64,000 bases of DNA. It comes from Luteibacter sp. 9135. Lineage in GTDB: Bacteria > Pseudomonadota > Gammaproteobacteria > Xanthomonadales > Rhodanobacteraceae. Within the stretch, counting starts at the first letter, position 1. Each line of letters begins with the position of its first letter. Position numbers and translations under genes: made by a program. Below the pieces are notes generated by a model. It saw only the letters and a program-made list of their open reading frames with translations. It did no database searches and was not told where the DNA came from. Location: the NCBI RefSeq assembly GCF_000745005.1, contig NZ_JQNB01000001.1:3155501-3219500 (forward strand), written 5' to 3'. Of this stretch, positions 21,001 through 25,306 are shown one piece after another.

Positions 21001-23843
21001 ACGGCAGCTTCGAGTACAACACCGACCTGTTCGACGCCGGCACGATCGAGCGCATGGGCGTGCATTTCGGCAACCTGTTGCAGGCCATCGTGGACGATCC
21101 CACCCGGGCGCTGGGTGACCTGCCGATGATCGCGCCGGCGGAACGGAAGCGGTTGGTCTACGGCTTCAACGACACGGCGAAGGTCTACCCGCGCGTCGGG
21201 CCGGCATCGCAGACGCTGCAGCAGCTGTTCGAGGCGCAGGTGGCGCGCACGCCTGGGCAGGTCGCGGTGGTCTACGCGGGCGTCTCGCTCACCTATGCGG
21301 AACTCAACGCCCGCGCCAACCGTCTGGCCCGGCACCTGCGTGGCCTGGGCGTGGGGCCGGACACCCTGGTCGGCCTGTGCACCGAGCGGTCGATCGAGAT
21401 GATCGTCGGGCTGTACGCGATCCTCAAGGCCGGTGGCGCCTATGTGCCGCTGGACCCCACGTATCCACCGGATCGCCTGGCCACGATCGTGGACGATGCC
21501 GCGCCGAAGGCGATCCTCACCCAGCGGCAGCACCGCGACGCGGTACCCCCGGTGGCCGGCCTGCCGGTGCTCTGCCTGGATGCCGACGATGCCCCGTGGG
21601 AGGGAAACGCGGACGGCGACCTGGACCACCGTACGCAGCCGGGACACTTGGCCTATGTGATCTACACCTCCGGTTCCACCGGCAAGCCGAAGGGGGTGGC
21701 GATCGACCATCGCGGTATCGTCAATCGCCTGCAATGGATGCAGGAGGCCTATCCGCTGACCGCCGCCGATCGCGTGTTGCAGAAAACCCCCTTCAGCTTC
21801 GACGTCTCGGTGTGGGAGTTCTTCTGGCCATTGCTGGAAGGGGCGACCCTGGTCGTGGCCCGTCCCGGCGGTCACCAGGACGTGGCGTACCTGGCCGGCA
21901 TCATCGATGCGGAAGGGATCACCACGGCGCATTTCGTGCCGCCGATGCTGGACGTGTTCCTCAACGAGGTGGAGCCGGGCAGCGGCCGCTCGCTGCGCCA
22001 GGTGATGTGCAGCGGCCAGGCCCTGCCGCTGGAACTGCAGCAGCGTTTCTTCGCCACCTGGCAGCACGTGGCGCTGCATAACCTCTACGGACCCACCGAG
22101 GCCTCGGTGGACGTCACCTACTGGGCCTGCCGCAAGGACAGCCCGCTCAACTGCGTGCCCATCGGCCTGCCGATCGCCAATATCCAGATCCACATCCTGG
22201 ACGACGCACTGGAGCCGGTGCCGGTCGGTGTGGTCGGGCACCTGTACATCGCGGGCGTCGGCCTGGCGCGCGGCTACGTCAACCGGCCGGAACTGACCGC
22301 GCAGACCTTCATCCCCAATCCGTTCAGTGCCAGCCCCGGTGCGCGCATGTACCTCTCCGGCGATCTGGCGCGCTACCTGCCCGACGGCACCATCGACTAC
22401 CTCGGGCGCAGCGACCACCAGGTCAAGATCCGCGGCCTGCGCATCGAACTCGGGGAAATCGAGGCGACGCTCGCGGCGGTCGACGCGGTACGCGACGTGG
22501 TGGTGCTGGCGCGTGCCGACGAACGCGGCGTACCGCGGCTGGTGGCCTACCTGGTGGCCCACGACGGGGCGACCCTGCCGGACGCGGCGTCGTTGCGCGC
22601 CACCTTGCTGCGCACGCTGCCCGATTACATGGTGCCGGAGTATTTCGTGGCGCTGGCGGCCATGCCGCTGACCTCCAACGGCAAGGTCGATCGCAAGGCC
22701 CTGCCGGCGCCGGAGATGGTGCAGGACGAAGCGGCGCACGTCGCGCCGCGTACGCCGACCGAGCAGCGCATCGCCGCGGTGTGGGCCGATGTGCTGAAGG
22801 TGGAGAAGATCGGTGCGATGGACGATTTCTTCGAACTGGGCGGCCACTCGCTGCTGGCTACCCAGCTGGTGTCGCAGCTGCGCAAGCGGCAGATCGCCGG
22901 CATCGAGTTGCGCGACCTGTTCAGCCACTCGACCCTGGCCGGGCTGGCCGCCTTCGTCGACGCCAGCCACGCCGGCGGACGCCATCCCAACCTGGTGCCG
23001 ATCCGCGCAGAGGGCACGTCGACACCGCTGTTCCTGGTCCATCCGATCGGCGGCGGCGTGCAGTACGCGTTCGACCTGGCCCGCCAACTGGACGCGGACC
23101 AGCCGGTGTTCGGTCTGGCCGCGACCGGGCTGGGGGAGGGCGAAACGCCGCTGGACACCCTCGCCGGACTGGCCGGTACCTATGTGGACGCCATTCGCCA
23201 GGTGCAGCCGAAGGGCCCTTACCAACTGGCGGGGTGGTCGCTGGGCGGCACGATCGCCTACGAGATGGCCCACCGGCTGACCCAGGCGGGAGAGGCCGTT
23301 CGCTTCGTCGGCCTGATCGACACCGGCAGCCCCGCCATGCGCGCCCGTCTGCTGGCCGAGCACCCGGTGCGCTCGGAGGCCTGCCGCGGCCTGCTGAACT
23401 GGCTGCTCGACCTGCCGGGCGCCGTGGACGATCCACGTCGGCACCCGGCGTTCGCCGAGCTGATGGCGCTCGCGGGACGTGACGACCTCTCGGGCATGAT
23501 CGCCGCGTGCCGACGCGAAGCCTTGCTGCCGGAGCACCTGGACAGTGGGCAGGTGCAGCGGACCGTGGCGCTCTACGCGGCCACGGCACGCGCCGTCGAT
23601 ACGTATCGCGCGCCCGTCGCCGGACGACTGCCGGTGACCTTCTTCGCCGCCGCGCGTGGTGAGGGCGAGGAGGTGAGCCTGGGCTGGCGCGACCTGCTCG
23701 GTCCGTCCCTGGACATAGTCCGTATCGGCGGTACCCACCTGTCGATGGTGCGGCCGCCGCTGCTCGATCGCCTGGCGCGCGAGATCGCCGGCCGGATCGG
23801 CAACGTCGCCGCGCCCGTGGCCCGCCCGGCCGCCAACCAGTGA
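3..23843 (+). CDS. Trans-AT polyketide synthase / NRPS megasynthase (5' end beyond window)
   Basis: Multimodular assembly-line enzyme that builds a polyketide and joins it to an amino acid. The frame is open from base 3 with no stop upstream; the first in-frame start inside the window is TTG at 24, so the true start probably lies further left (residue numbers here count from 24). Five ketosynthase domains (active Cys 193, 1271, 2752, 3985, 6032), three DH, three KR, one C-methyltransferase, five ACP, two PCP, one C, one A and a terminal thioesterase are recognisable. No acyltransferase (GHSxG) domain occurs anywhere, so malonyl units must be loaded in trans. No ER domain is seen. The last module is predicted to add serine and the thioesterase (Ser7739 in GWSLGG, His7905) to release the product. 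The P450 and MATE genes downstream overlap head to tail. The product is not one I recognise. Confidence 0.95.
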   Translation, partial: SAPRPSRLPSLSADAMRTPIPARRGFAAMMAAPASAPERTREPVAIIGMSGQFPHAPDLDSFWRNLRDGKDCIDAIPAGRDWPGGPCAQGGFIDGVDAFDPMFFGISPREAELMDPQQRLMMIHIWKALEDAGYAGGALSGSDTAIYVGTMPSGYAALAGRAGMAVEGYSSTGAVASVGPNRMSYFLDFHGASEPVETACSSSLVALRRAVLAIERGECTVAIAGGVNTLVDPALHVSFDKAGMLSVDARCKTFSAEANGYVRGEGVGMLVLKSLSAAERDGDAIHGLVRGTAENHGGRASSLTAPNPTAQAAVIRDAWRQAGVDPRSVSYIEAHGTGTPLGDPVEIRGLKAAFADLYADNGDGTVASAHCGLGSVKTNIGHLELAAGVAGVIKVLLQMKHRTLVKSLHGDTLNPYIDLSGTPFYLLRDAREWIALRGEDGRPLPRRAGVSSFGFGGVNAHVVLEEYVAPARRPVVDAPVAIVLSARSDERLREQVQALHAFLDDTRLSGDIVLADLAYTLQVGREAMVHRLGFVAGSVAEVRDRLTRYLDDGAGGMHRADVGEHREAMDAFVPDLALRGLMRPAIDRAGLDRLLALWVKGYAVEWPALYGEDRPDRVHLPTYAFARERYWVPATGSNGSEGKSLHPLVQRNVSTLDGVSFGSHFDGHEFFLDDHRVRGRRVLPGVAHLEMGRFAATVASRADAAAGWLRLHDIAWTRPIGVNDEGVDLHIALQAGRGDDIGYAIRSSLADDGIVYGHGVVSRVPGPAPTVMLSLDALRAQCDREPMDAARCYAMFAAMGLDYGAGFRGLTELRLGERMALARIDLPSSVQGSQAAYGLHPSLLDGVLQASIGLVIDADGTPPAMLPVALASLDVLGPCPDRLWAIVRPADGIVSDEASIVADIDVCDAQGLVCLRLRGLVFRVVVPKSKRGHAYVGGAAADAEGDVVAAVALGAEIGVAMGAAIEAGVHTTGSEVSMLARDDTTERALRYFERFLSKALKLPLHRIDRRARMETYGIDSLLVLELTRVLETTFGPLPKTLFFEYQTLAALSDYFVRQHPVAMAGLIGEAHVAHVAHAAVAVPRAIRTLASLPFAAKTPPTTNAPTVGDIAIVGVAGRYPGADTLDAFWANLSQGRDSITEIPADRWDHRLYFDETRGKAGKTYGKWGGFIDGVDRFDPLFFNISPREAILMDPQERLFLECVHATLEDAGYTRHNVAEEGRVGVFAGVMYEEYQLYGAQEQASGRPLAVAGHPASIANRVSYFCDFHGPSMALDTMCSSSLTAIHLACQAIQRGDCAVAIAGGVNVSVHPNKYLTLAQGRFISGKGRCESFGEGGEGYVPGEGVGAVLLKPLSRAIADGDHIHGVIRATAVNHGGRTHGYTVPNPNAQAQVIEHALRAGGVDARAISYIEAHGTGTSLGDPIEIAGLSRAFREWTPDTGFCAIGSAKSNIGHCESAAGIAGVTKVLLQLKHRQLAPSLHSSTLNPDIDFARTPFVVQQELAPWHAPTLDGREAARVAGVSSFGAGGANAHVLIEEYIAPERPDTVAANASPAIVLLSARDEDRLRERVQALLDHLDVNEVSLADLAYTLQVGREAMDERLGLIVSTVDALRAKLSAWLAGETGIDDLHGGQARRHQEALAELDDDDDMAATVRAWLDKGKYGKLVGLWARGLDVDWMPLYPAGSPRPHRIGLPTYPFARERYWVAIGPTTPTAGAAALHPLVHRNTSTFAQQRFTSHFTGDEFFLAGHVVRGVRVLPGVAQLEMAYHAVTEALDAAGILSLRDVRWTRAVTVADEPIDLHMVLAVDGDAIRFDIARDADGGTTTFGHGTVEVHADAPPAVFHDLDALRQQDIRAQLDEDACYAWFERMGLDYGPGLRGLRTLHIGTGRLLARIELPPSQRMDGYTLHPALLDAALQSVVGLMIAEDATAEPALWLPVALDALTVHALLPSNLWAVVRAVASADAGTRRFDIDLCDDAGSVCVGLAGLVVQPVPDETPGTHLMFATPDWTERSANGAGLAPRAWARHVVLACGVDDTALAGVRQRLAQATCLALPSTGTLAGDYAAAAAMLLDLLQAQDSTSGPALFQLVIAGQGDARTMSGLGGMLCTATLEDPAIHGQVIALDGSEDIDRVLEENRGSTATRIRYVDGSRQEGGWLEADAATAVPVWRSGATYLITGGAGGLGLIFARDIATQAPGATLVLTGRSALGEATRDALASLEAMGVTARYRQLDVADADAVARCVRETAAADGLHGIVHSAGVLRDSFIMRKTHEELADVLRAKLAGTLNLDDASRDLSLECFICFSSIASAFGNLGQADYAAANGFMDAFAQHRNDLVAQGLRAGRTLSVNWPLWDEGGMQVGAATRRYLAQETGMTPLPTAAGCRALAGAWSLGASQVLVTQGDPTRLRALLGGKTQGPTMAHSVEPPPAAGQPVTVAHGPAPAAMDDLRERTVRHLVRLLATTLRLPSHKIDAEARLEAYGIDSVLTLELTAELEKTFGTLPKTLFFEYQSIAALAGYFLRAHGATLATLSGDTGQTSATEAAGAAREVAVSRAADGVVRAVGAVAASAVRFGSPAPVAGVPALAEEGIAIVGLAGRYPQAADLDTFWANLSQGRDSVTDIPLERWDHTVYFDEDRNRAGKTYGKWGGFIDGVDRFDARFFHISPREAALMDPQERLFLECAYATLEDAGYTPDNVATDRDVGVFVGVMYEEYQLYGAQAQARGDGVAVAGSPASIANRVSHVCDFNGPSMALDTMCSSSLTAIHLACESLLRGGCTVAIAGGVNLSLHPNKYLVLAQGRFISGKGRCESFGEGGDGYVPGEGVGAVLLKPLARAVADGDHIYGVIRGAAINHGGRTHGYTVPNPNAQASVIERALRAAGVDAREVSYVEAHGTGTRLGDPIEIAGLTKAFQTWTADVGFCAIGSAKSNIGHAESAAGIAGLTKVLLQMKHRQLVPSLHSAVLNPAIDFGQTPFVVQQELAPWSRPVVNGREGRRIAGLSSFGAGGANAHLVVEEYEDTRAHDAAATHAANPAGPAMVLLSARDEARLRERAQALLDHLRTNDVDLHDLAYTLQIGREAMDERLALLVPSVEALRDKLEAFLAGDTAVEDLYRGQARRNRDALAALAGDDDMAGTVATWLARGKHARLLDLWSKGMSLDWPRLHAAGGRRSRRISLPTYPFARERHWIDVAPLTEPTESVTGAVPGGVLPAVAVASVATAMPLAPAPRMTSTAAHAVDVPVQTLLFRPLWRAADATDTAPTGEAFTSRFVMLCGFDETTAAHLRARLPGLACLCIDDAATDLPGVFERAAIALLEAIQARIGKSGRHLVQVVVPLDSDGEILAGLGGMLRTAQREHERLIGQVVAVASAQDVAEAIAAARETGAAHVRYVDGRCQLAGWTEQDVVVDATSPWKDRGVYLITGGAGGLGLIFAHAIAREVRHPVLVLTGRTPMNDAIKTQVRSLETLGAVVSYHAVDVTDAEAVTTLVRSLPETFESLDGIIHSAGVTRDSYLVAKTPQQLREVFGAKVAGLVNLDEASGDMALDVFVAFASIAGAIGSVGQADYAAANAFMDAFVERRAVRVALGERQGRSLSIDWPLWAEGGMQVDAATRDMLAGQLGMCPLDSAAGVDALRQAWTGGNDRLLVIAGDAPRLRESLLGYARDGAPPSATAATASAPLSASATQAAAQPAPPAAALAEQVGQVLEGMVSRLIAVRPEDLDGDTTFSEYGFDSVSLTEFGNALNTHYGLRLTPTIFFEHSTLDGLGAYLVREHAASIASVSLPVSTAAMATRETAEPMAPAAPAVATLNDTAVAHASAADEPIAIIGMSGQFPQARDIAAFWDNLREGRDSVVEVPPSRWDWRAWFGDPAREPNRTNITRGGFIDGVDEFDPMFFGISPKEAELMDPQQRLMMIHVWKALEDAGYAGPSLAGSDTAIFVGTGSTGYATLVARADLGGQAYASTGGVPSVGPNRISYLFDWHGPSEPVETACSSSLIALHRGVRAIRAGDTSVAVVGGVNTIVTPEAHISFSKAGMLSEDGRCKTFSADADGYVRGEGVAMLVLKPLSAAERDGDAIHGLVRGTAENHGGHANSLTAPNPVAQAAVIRKAQQQAGIDPRTVTYIEAHGTGTRLGDPVEIQGLKAAFGDDTVAAPYCGLGSVKTNIGHLELAAGVAGVVKVLLQMKHRTLVKSLHSDTLNPYIDLDGSPFYVVREARPWATVSDAQGRPLPRRAGVSSFGFGGVNAHVVLEEYVPATPRPSVAPAVPAIIVLSARNETRLAEQVRALQAFVLQSDVDLADLAYTLQVGREAMEARLGFVAESMAHLRQTLTRLADGASVAGVVQGRALRNRAAPPVVFDGDRGVLLRQWVEGRAVDWRTLYDTAMPRRIGLPTYPFARERHWISVGAVISTRPATATATATAPVTAAVAAVADGAAALQADDEWLLAPVWDVMAPAVVDGSAAGAEQRVALLGGTAAQRALLTTRWPGATVLASPEEAGHAMFDHLVWILPGDTAPDHATDDLTDDEALIAVQQDGVVTGFRLARALLDYGADARALQWTVVTFGTQAVHRNDVPSPASAGVHGWIGAMAREYPRWQLRLIDLPAGEPWPVDTMFDLPCEPAGAACAWRRGQWLRQRLAPVDVDATAAGELPWRPGGVYVVIGGAGGIGQAWTEHMVRTYGAHVVWIGRRAADATIEQARQRIGAFGPTPWYIAADASDRQALAHARDAMLARHGAIHGVVHAAIALRDGSIAQMDEEGLRAGLAAKVDASVRMAQVFAGLPLDIMLFFSSMIGFTTPAGQAVYAAGCRFKDAYALRLAARLPYPVKVVDWGYWGSIGTVASPMYRERMARQGIGSIEPADGMRALDRLMRTPLARLGYVKVVPGRETDGGVFDLIGDTRLRADVATYPSVAMPVPALAASAGFAGDAAALAAEGEQIDRLSLAILRAELRALGLTDAAKAIAWHPRHARWLAHSLDRVARADALSGAGATPSLAEAWATWDTHKVTWLVDGHVRRAQVGLVDSMLRALPAILSGQVQATAVMFPESSMRLVEGIYQGNAVADHFNDVLGQAVVDFVVARIAADPAARLRILEIGAGTGGTSARLMARLAPHAAHVDTYCYTDLSRAFLMHAQATYGPHYPYLDYRLLDIGRPLAGQGIEAGSYDLVVATNVLHATPDIRESLRNAKALLRPHGLLALNELSSCELWAHLTFGLLDGWWLYEDEALRMPGCPSLSPAGWATVLAEEGYAPVAFPAQDSHALGQQVIVARSDGITRQRQVPRVTASAAVATASVTGTVPPLAVPADTPVAASRTMHADVALADKCRAALRKLVAASLKMPAGSIETDMGLDRYGMDSILVLELTHVLRDTFEALGIGEAVTTTLFFEHPSIDALADHFIATEPDAMARWVGLHRPSAPHRDATEATDATDGASRRIGTRLAGDTFVLADHQVNGARVLPGVVHMEMALAAARQALGREVRGLRKIVWARPLVADANGVTVHVAWSTDRSGRDDYTIQAGDDATVYSQGSAASAEAPAATVRHDLDTLRRDCALAHADAARCQAVFARKGLHYGPGFRGLDELFIGDGRVLAKISLPVSVASTLDDYVLHPSLLDAALQAALGLHLGSGDDGNDDADVALALPFALDALDVLAPCTPRMWAFVRYSDPAGRDGPVRYLDIDLCDPNGAVCVRLTRLSLRLLDIPPTRDTPTDRTLHDMNDTTGVTASTGPSRLLRERSVLQLRKLIAKGLSLPLDAIGGNIGFDEYGIDSILVMELTNALREAFGAEHVGTTLFFEHRDIDSLVEHFLQTDPDGLLRWTGLAGAVAPAPAASPARAPVLVSAAAQAVEQPVGTSVPATPATTTPTAPVVQRAAATAVHAPAPVAPFDVAIVGLSGRYPAADDVHGFWENLVAGRNCVTEVPPERWDHAHFFDAAKGVPGKTYTRWAGLIDGVDRFDRLFFNIAPREARLISPQERLFMQEVHASIEDAGYTAANLHTNRKIGVFVGVTNEHYATGARFWSIANRISHLCNFQGPSMAVDTACSSSLTAVHLAIESLRSGDSEVAIAGGVNLIVAPTQLIDLASMTMLAADDKCKSFAADGDGFVDAEAVGALVLKPLHRAVADGDHVYGVIKGSAINAGGKTNSYLVPSPALQAQLVADALRRAGVDARSIGYVEAQGTGSSLGDPIEIAGLSKAFRQWTADRQFCAIGSAKSNIGHCESASGFVAISKVLMQMKHRTLVPSLHAASLNPNIRFADTPFFVQQALGPWTRPTQEIDGRPQELPRRAGVSSFGAGGANAHLVIEEYIAPPETARAIDGPAMIVLSARDPERLQARAQQLLAALAPERIDAEATLADIAYTLQVGREGMEERLAWLVESVDELRVKLAAFVEGDADGAEAYRGQARRNALAMLADDEDMQVAVQAWVAKGKFGKLLDLWVKGFSFDWNALYAHGQARPRRISLPTYPFARERCWTDVRYPDAPDAPGTATVLAATAVPAAADHVAPVRENDDMAAMTRIWCELLGRPSVAEDDDFFELGGHSLLGTQLAARIRDEFGVDVPVSTLLEAPTVTALLARMRSIAPMQAATSAPPATTDAAVDTNGHAGGADESEAFPLSFAQQRLWFLDQLEGHSPTYNIPAAVRLKGSLDDRSLQAALDDVVARHDALRARFESIDGSPVQRIANDVALDFVRHDLRQLSPKERDVKTRWLMLDEARTPFDLQTGPLVRSRLLRLGEHEHLLLLTMHHIVSDGWSMGIVVRELGMLYAAHSTGAAVSLPDLPMRYVDFARWQRQWLSGEVLDRQLDYWKRQLAGAPTLLTLPTDRPRPARQGQDGAALAYALPTGLSAQLNALSRKSQSTLFMTLCAAFNVLLARYAGQGDICIGTPIANRNRSEIEDLIGFFVNTLVLRTQVDLSTGFTDLLKQVRTTTLDAYAHQDVQFEQLVGAVQPERHTSYTPLFQVMLVLQNSPMNLALPGLQLELVPHEVVTAKFDITLTLTEGPAGLHGSFEYNTDLFDAGTIERMGVHFGNLLQAIVDDPTRALGDLPMIAPAERKRLVYGFNDTAKVYPRVGPASQTLQQLFEAQVARTPGQVAVVYAGVSLTYAELNARANRLARHLRGLGVGPDTLVGLCTERSIEMIVGLYAILKAGGAYVPLDPTYPPDRLATIVDDAAPKAILTQRQHRDAVPPVAGLPVLCLDADDAPWEGNADGDLDHRTQPGHLAYVIYTSGSTGKPKGVAIDHRGIVNRLQWMQEAYPLTAADRVLQKTPFSFDVSVWEFFWPLLEGATLVVARPGGHQDVAYLAGIIDAEGITTAHFVPPMLDVFLNEVEPGSGRSLRQVMCSGQALPLELQQRFFATWQHVALHNLYGPTEASVDVTYWACRKDSPLNCVPIGLPIANIQIHILDDALEPVPVGVVGHLYIAGVGLARGYVNRPELTAQTFIPNPFSASPGARMYLSGDLARYLPDGTIDYLGRSDHQVKIRGLRIELGEIEATLAAVDAVRDVVVLARADERGVPRLVAYLVAHDGATLPDAASLRATLLRTLPDYMVPEYFVALAAMPLTSNGKVDRKALPAPEMVQDEAAHVAPRTPTEQRIAAVWADVLKVEKIGAMDDFFELGGHSLLATQLVSQLRKRQIAGIELRDLFSHSTLAGLAAFVDASHAGGRHPNLVPIRAEGTSTPLFLVHPIGGGVQYAFDLARQLDADQPVFGLAATGLGEGETPLDTLAGLAGTYVDAIRQVQPKGPYQLAGWSLGGTIAYEMAHRLTQAGEAVRFVGLIDTGSPAMRARLLAEHPVRSEACRGLLNWLLDLPGAVDDPRRHPAFAELMALAGRDDLSGMIAACRREALLPEHLDSGQVQRTVALYAATARAVDTYRAPVAGRLPVTFFAAARGEGEEVSLGWRDLLGPSLDIVRIGGTHLSMVRPPLLDRLAREIAGRIGNVAAPVARPAANQ
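126..3230 (+). other. PKS module 1: KS1-DH-ACP
   Basis: KS1 spans about residues 35-465, with Cys193 in ETACSSS and His328 in EAHGTGT, and looks condensation competent. Compared with KS4 it lacks about 14 residues between the IPAG stretch and GGFIDGVD. A post-KS linker ending in LPTYAFARERYW leads to a dehydratase with the HxxxGxxxxP motif at His668 and an LLDGVLQ motif for the second active-site half. The ACP carries Ser1013 in GIDSLL. There is no KR in this module, so the beta-hydroxyl for this DH must come from elsewhere, for example the KR of module 2 acting on a split bimodule (inference). Confidence 0.85.
3327..7575 (+). other. PKS module 2: KS2-DH-KR-ACP
   Basis: KS2 (about residues 1102-1530) has Cys1271 in DTMCSSS, EAHGTGT and SNIGHCES. 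The DH has His1742 in HVVRGVRVLPG and LLDAALQ. The KR has the nucleotide-binding GGAGGLG near residue 2172, Tyr2313 in GQADYAAAN and the preceding FSS serine, so it should be active. ACP2 has Ser2479 in GIDSVL. The set predicts a 2,3-unsaturated (enoyl) intermediate at this stage. Confidence 0.87.
7764..11320 (+). other. PKS module 3: KS3-KR-ACP
   Basis: KS3 begins at about residue 2581 with Cys2752 in DTMCSSS and is very like KS2 over long stretches (for example KTYGKWGGFIDGVDRFD in both). A KR with GGAGGLG near residue 3417 and Tyr3559 in GQADYAAAN follows directly; there is no DH. ACP3 has Ser3727 in GFDSVS and ends in the usual IFFEHSTLD region. Predicted outcome is a beta-hydroxyl. Confidence 0.86.
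11463..17415 (+). other. PKS module 4: KS4-KR-MT-ACP-DH-ACP
   Basis: KS4 starts at about residue 3814 with Cys3985 in ETACSSS and resembles KS1. The KR has GGAGGIG near 4655 and Tyr4796, but the catalytic Asn of the YxxxN motif is Cys (YAAGC). A methyltransferase with the SAM-binding ILEIGAGTGG at about 5084-5093 follows. ACP4 has Ser5348 (GMDSIL). A DH with His5441 in HQVNGARVLPG then sits after this ACP and before ACP5 (Ser5760, GIDSIL). The order ACP-DH-ACP is unusual. Confidence 0.86.
13233..13262 (+). repeat. Hexanucleotide tandem repeat CACTGC in PKS linker
   Basis: Several near-perfect copies of CACTGC encode an alternating Ala-Thr run in the Ala/Pro-rich linker between KS4 and its KR. 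The unit is six bases, so slippage would keep the frame. Confidence 0.7.
17649..19730 (+). other. Module 5: non-elongating KS5 and carrier protein
   Basis: KS5 starts at about residue 5876 and keeps the nucleophile Cys6032 (DTACSSS) and SNIGHCES, but the conserved EAHGTGT is EAQGTGS: the catalytic His is Gln6167. INHGG is also changed to INAGG. In trans-AT synthases, loss of this His marks KS0 domains that pass the chain on without extending it. The following carrier has Ser6530 in GGHSLLG, the sequence style of an NRPS PCP rather than the PKS ACPs upstream, so it probably presents the acyl chain to the C domain. Confidence 0.83.
19825..23815 (+). other. NRPS module 6: C-A(Ser)-PCP-TE
   Basis: The condensation domain has the HHxxxDG motif (MHHIVSDG, His6734, Asp6739). 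The adenylation domain has YTSGSTGKPKG near 7214. Aligned by eye to GrsA, the ten specificity residues read D-V-W-H-M-S-L-V-D-K (Asp7260 first, Lys7554 last), differing from the EntF serine code DVWHFSLVDK at one position. The PCP has Ser7609 in GGHSLLA. The thioesterase is of alpha/beta-hydrolase type with GWSLGG (Ser7739). No epimerase or cyclisation domain is present, so L-Ser is the expected unit. Confidence 0.85.
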
Positions 23844-25306
23844 ACGCCTCCAGGATCGCCATGAACGACACGCCCACCCTGCAGTACTCGCGCGGCATCC
23901 AGGACCTGCCGGGCCCCAAGGGCCAGCCCTGGGTGGGCAACGCGCTGCAACTCAGCGGGCGGCAGATGCACCAGAAGTTCACCGCCTGGGTGCGCGAGTT
24001 CGGCCCGATGTTCCGCCTGGAGGTGTTCGGCAACCCCATCGTCATCGTCTCCGACGCGCCCACGGTGCAGGCGGTGCTCAAGGAACGGCCCGAGGTGTTC
24101 CGGCGCAGCGGCAGCCTGAAGACGATCATGCACGAGCTGGACATCCGTGGCGTGATCACCGCCGAAGGGGATGCCTGGCGCAAGCAGCGCAAGCTGGTGA
24201 TGAGCGGGTTGAGCGCGGAGGTGATCCGCAATTTCTTCCCGACCATGCGCTTCATGACCGAACGCATGATGGACCGCTGGAAGCACCGGCTCGTCCAGGG
24301 CCTGCCGGTCGACCTGCGCCGGGACCTGAAGGCCATGGCGCTGGACGTGATCGTGGGCATCGCGATGGGCCACGACATCGATGCGGTCAACGACGAAGGC
24401 GGCCCGTTGCAGCGGAGCATCGATGCCATCTTCCAGCGGCTTGGCCAGCGCACCACGGCGGCGTTCCCGTACTGGCGCCATGTCCGGTTGCCGGTGGATC
24501 GCGCCGCCGACCGCGCGTCGGCGCAGATCGCGGCATCCGTGCAGGGCTTCGTCCGCGACGCCCGCGCGCGCATGGCGCAGCAGCGCCAGCTGCACGAGAA
24601 ACCCGGCAACATGCTGGAAGCGATGATCGCCGCGGCGGAAGACCCAGCGTCCGGCTTCACCGACGAAGAGCTGATGGACAACGCGGTGCTCAGCGTCATC
24701 GGCGGCGAGGACACCACCGCCAACTCCATCGCCTGGATGCTCCACCTGCTGGCCCAGCATCCCGCGGCGGCCGCGGCGCTCACGGCGGAAGTGGACGCGG
24801 TGCTCGGCAAGGACACGCTCATCCGCGACTGGGAGCTGATGAAGCGCTTCGACTACCTGGAGGCCACCTTCAGCGAGGCGCAGCGCCTGCGCTCGGTGGC
24901 ACCGTATGTCGGGGTCACCAGCAACATCGACTGCGTGGTCGCGGACACGCTGATTCCGAAGAACACCGCCATCGTGGTGGCGACGGCGGGGGAGGGGCTG
25001 GACGAGCTGCAGTTTCCCGACCCGGCCGCGTTCTCGCCGGAACGCTGGATCTTCGAGCAGCGTCCGCCGCGCGAGCGGGACCCGGCGCGCAAGCTGTTTC
25101 CGTTCGGCAGCGGGCCGCGGCTGTGCCCGGGGCGCTTCCTCGCGCTCACCGAGATCACCATGGTCGTCTCCATGATCCTGCGCAACTTCGAGCTGGAACT
25201 GGATACGAACGCGCCACCGGTGCGGGAGGTGCTCAATTTCTTCATGGCGCCCAGTTCGCTGCCGGTGCGGATCAGGCTGCGCACGCCGCCGGGGGCGGCT
25301 TCGTGA
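23840..25306 (+). CDS. Cytochrome P450, cluster tailoring oxidase
   Basis: Heme-thiolate monooxygenase, presumably oxidising the polyketide-peptide made by the upstream synthase (inference from position). The 488-residue frame has the I-helix oxygen-binding motif GGEDTT, the K-helix ExxR (EAQR) and the heme loop FGSGPRLCPG with Cys429. The GTG at 23840 overlaps the PKS stop as GTGA; an ATG at 23861 with AGGA five bases upstream (23852-23855) is the alternative start and would remove seven residues. No membrane anchor is evident, so it is a soluble bacterial type that needs separate ferredoxin/reductase partners, none of which are in the window. Substrate unknown. Confidence 0.93.
   Translation: MNASRIAMNDTPTLQYSRGIQDLPGPKGQPWVGNALQLSGRQMHQKFTAWVREFGPMFRLEVFGNPIVIVSDAPTVQAVLKERPEVFRRSGSLKTIMHELDIRGVITAEGDAWRKQRKLVMSGLSAEVIRNFFPTMRFMTERMMDRWKHRLVQGLPVDLRRDLKAMALDVIVGIAMGHDIDAVNDEGGPLQRSIDAIFQRLGQRTTAAFPYWRHVRLPVDRAADRASAQIAASVQGFVRDARARMAQQRQLHEKPGNMLEAMIAAAEDPASGFTDEELMDNAVLSVIGGEDTTANSIAWMLHLLAQHPAAAAALTAEVDAVLGKDTLIRDWELMKRFDYLEATFSEAQRLRSVAPYVGVTSNIDCVVADTLIPKNTAIVVATAGEGLDELQFPDPAAFSPERWIFEQRPPRERDPARKLFPFGSGPRLCPGRFLALTEITMVVSMILRNFELELDTNAPPVREVLNFFMAPSSLPVRIRLRTPPGAAS

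Noticed and set aside
19461..23738. Minus-strand open frame of 1425 codons opposite the NRPS module
   Set aside because: Shadow frame caused by GC-rich codon bias; His/Gln/Arg/Val-rich composition without domains, and the plus strand has clear enzymes.
3..23843. Acyltransferase or enoylreductase domains in the synthase
   Set aside because: No GHSxG acyltransferase motif and no ER-type nucleotide-binding region were seen; the segments after each KS are only linkers.
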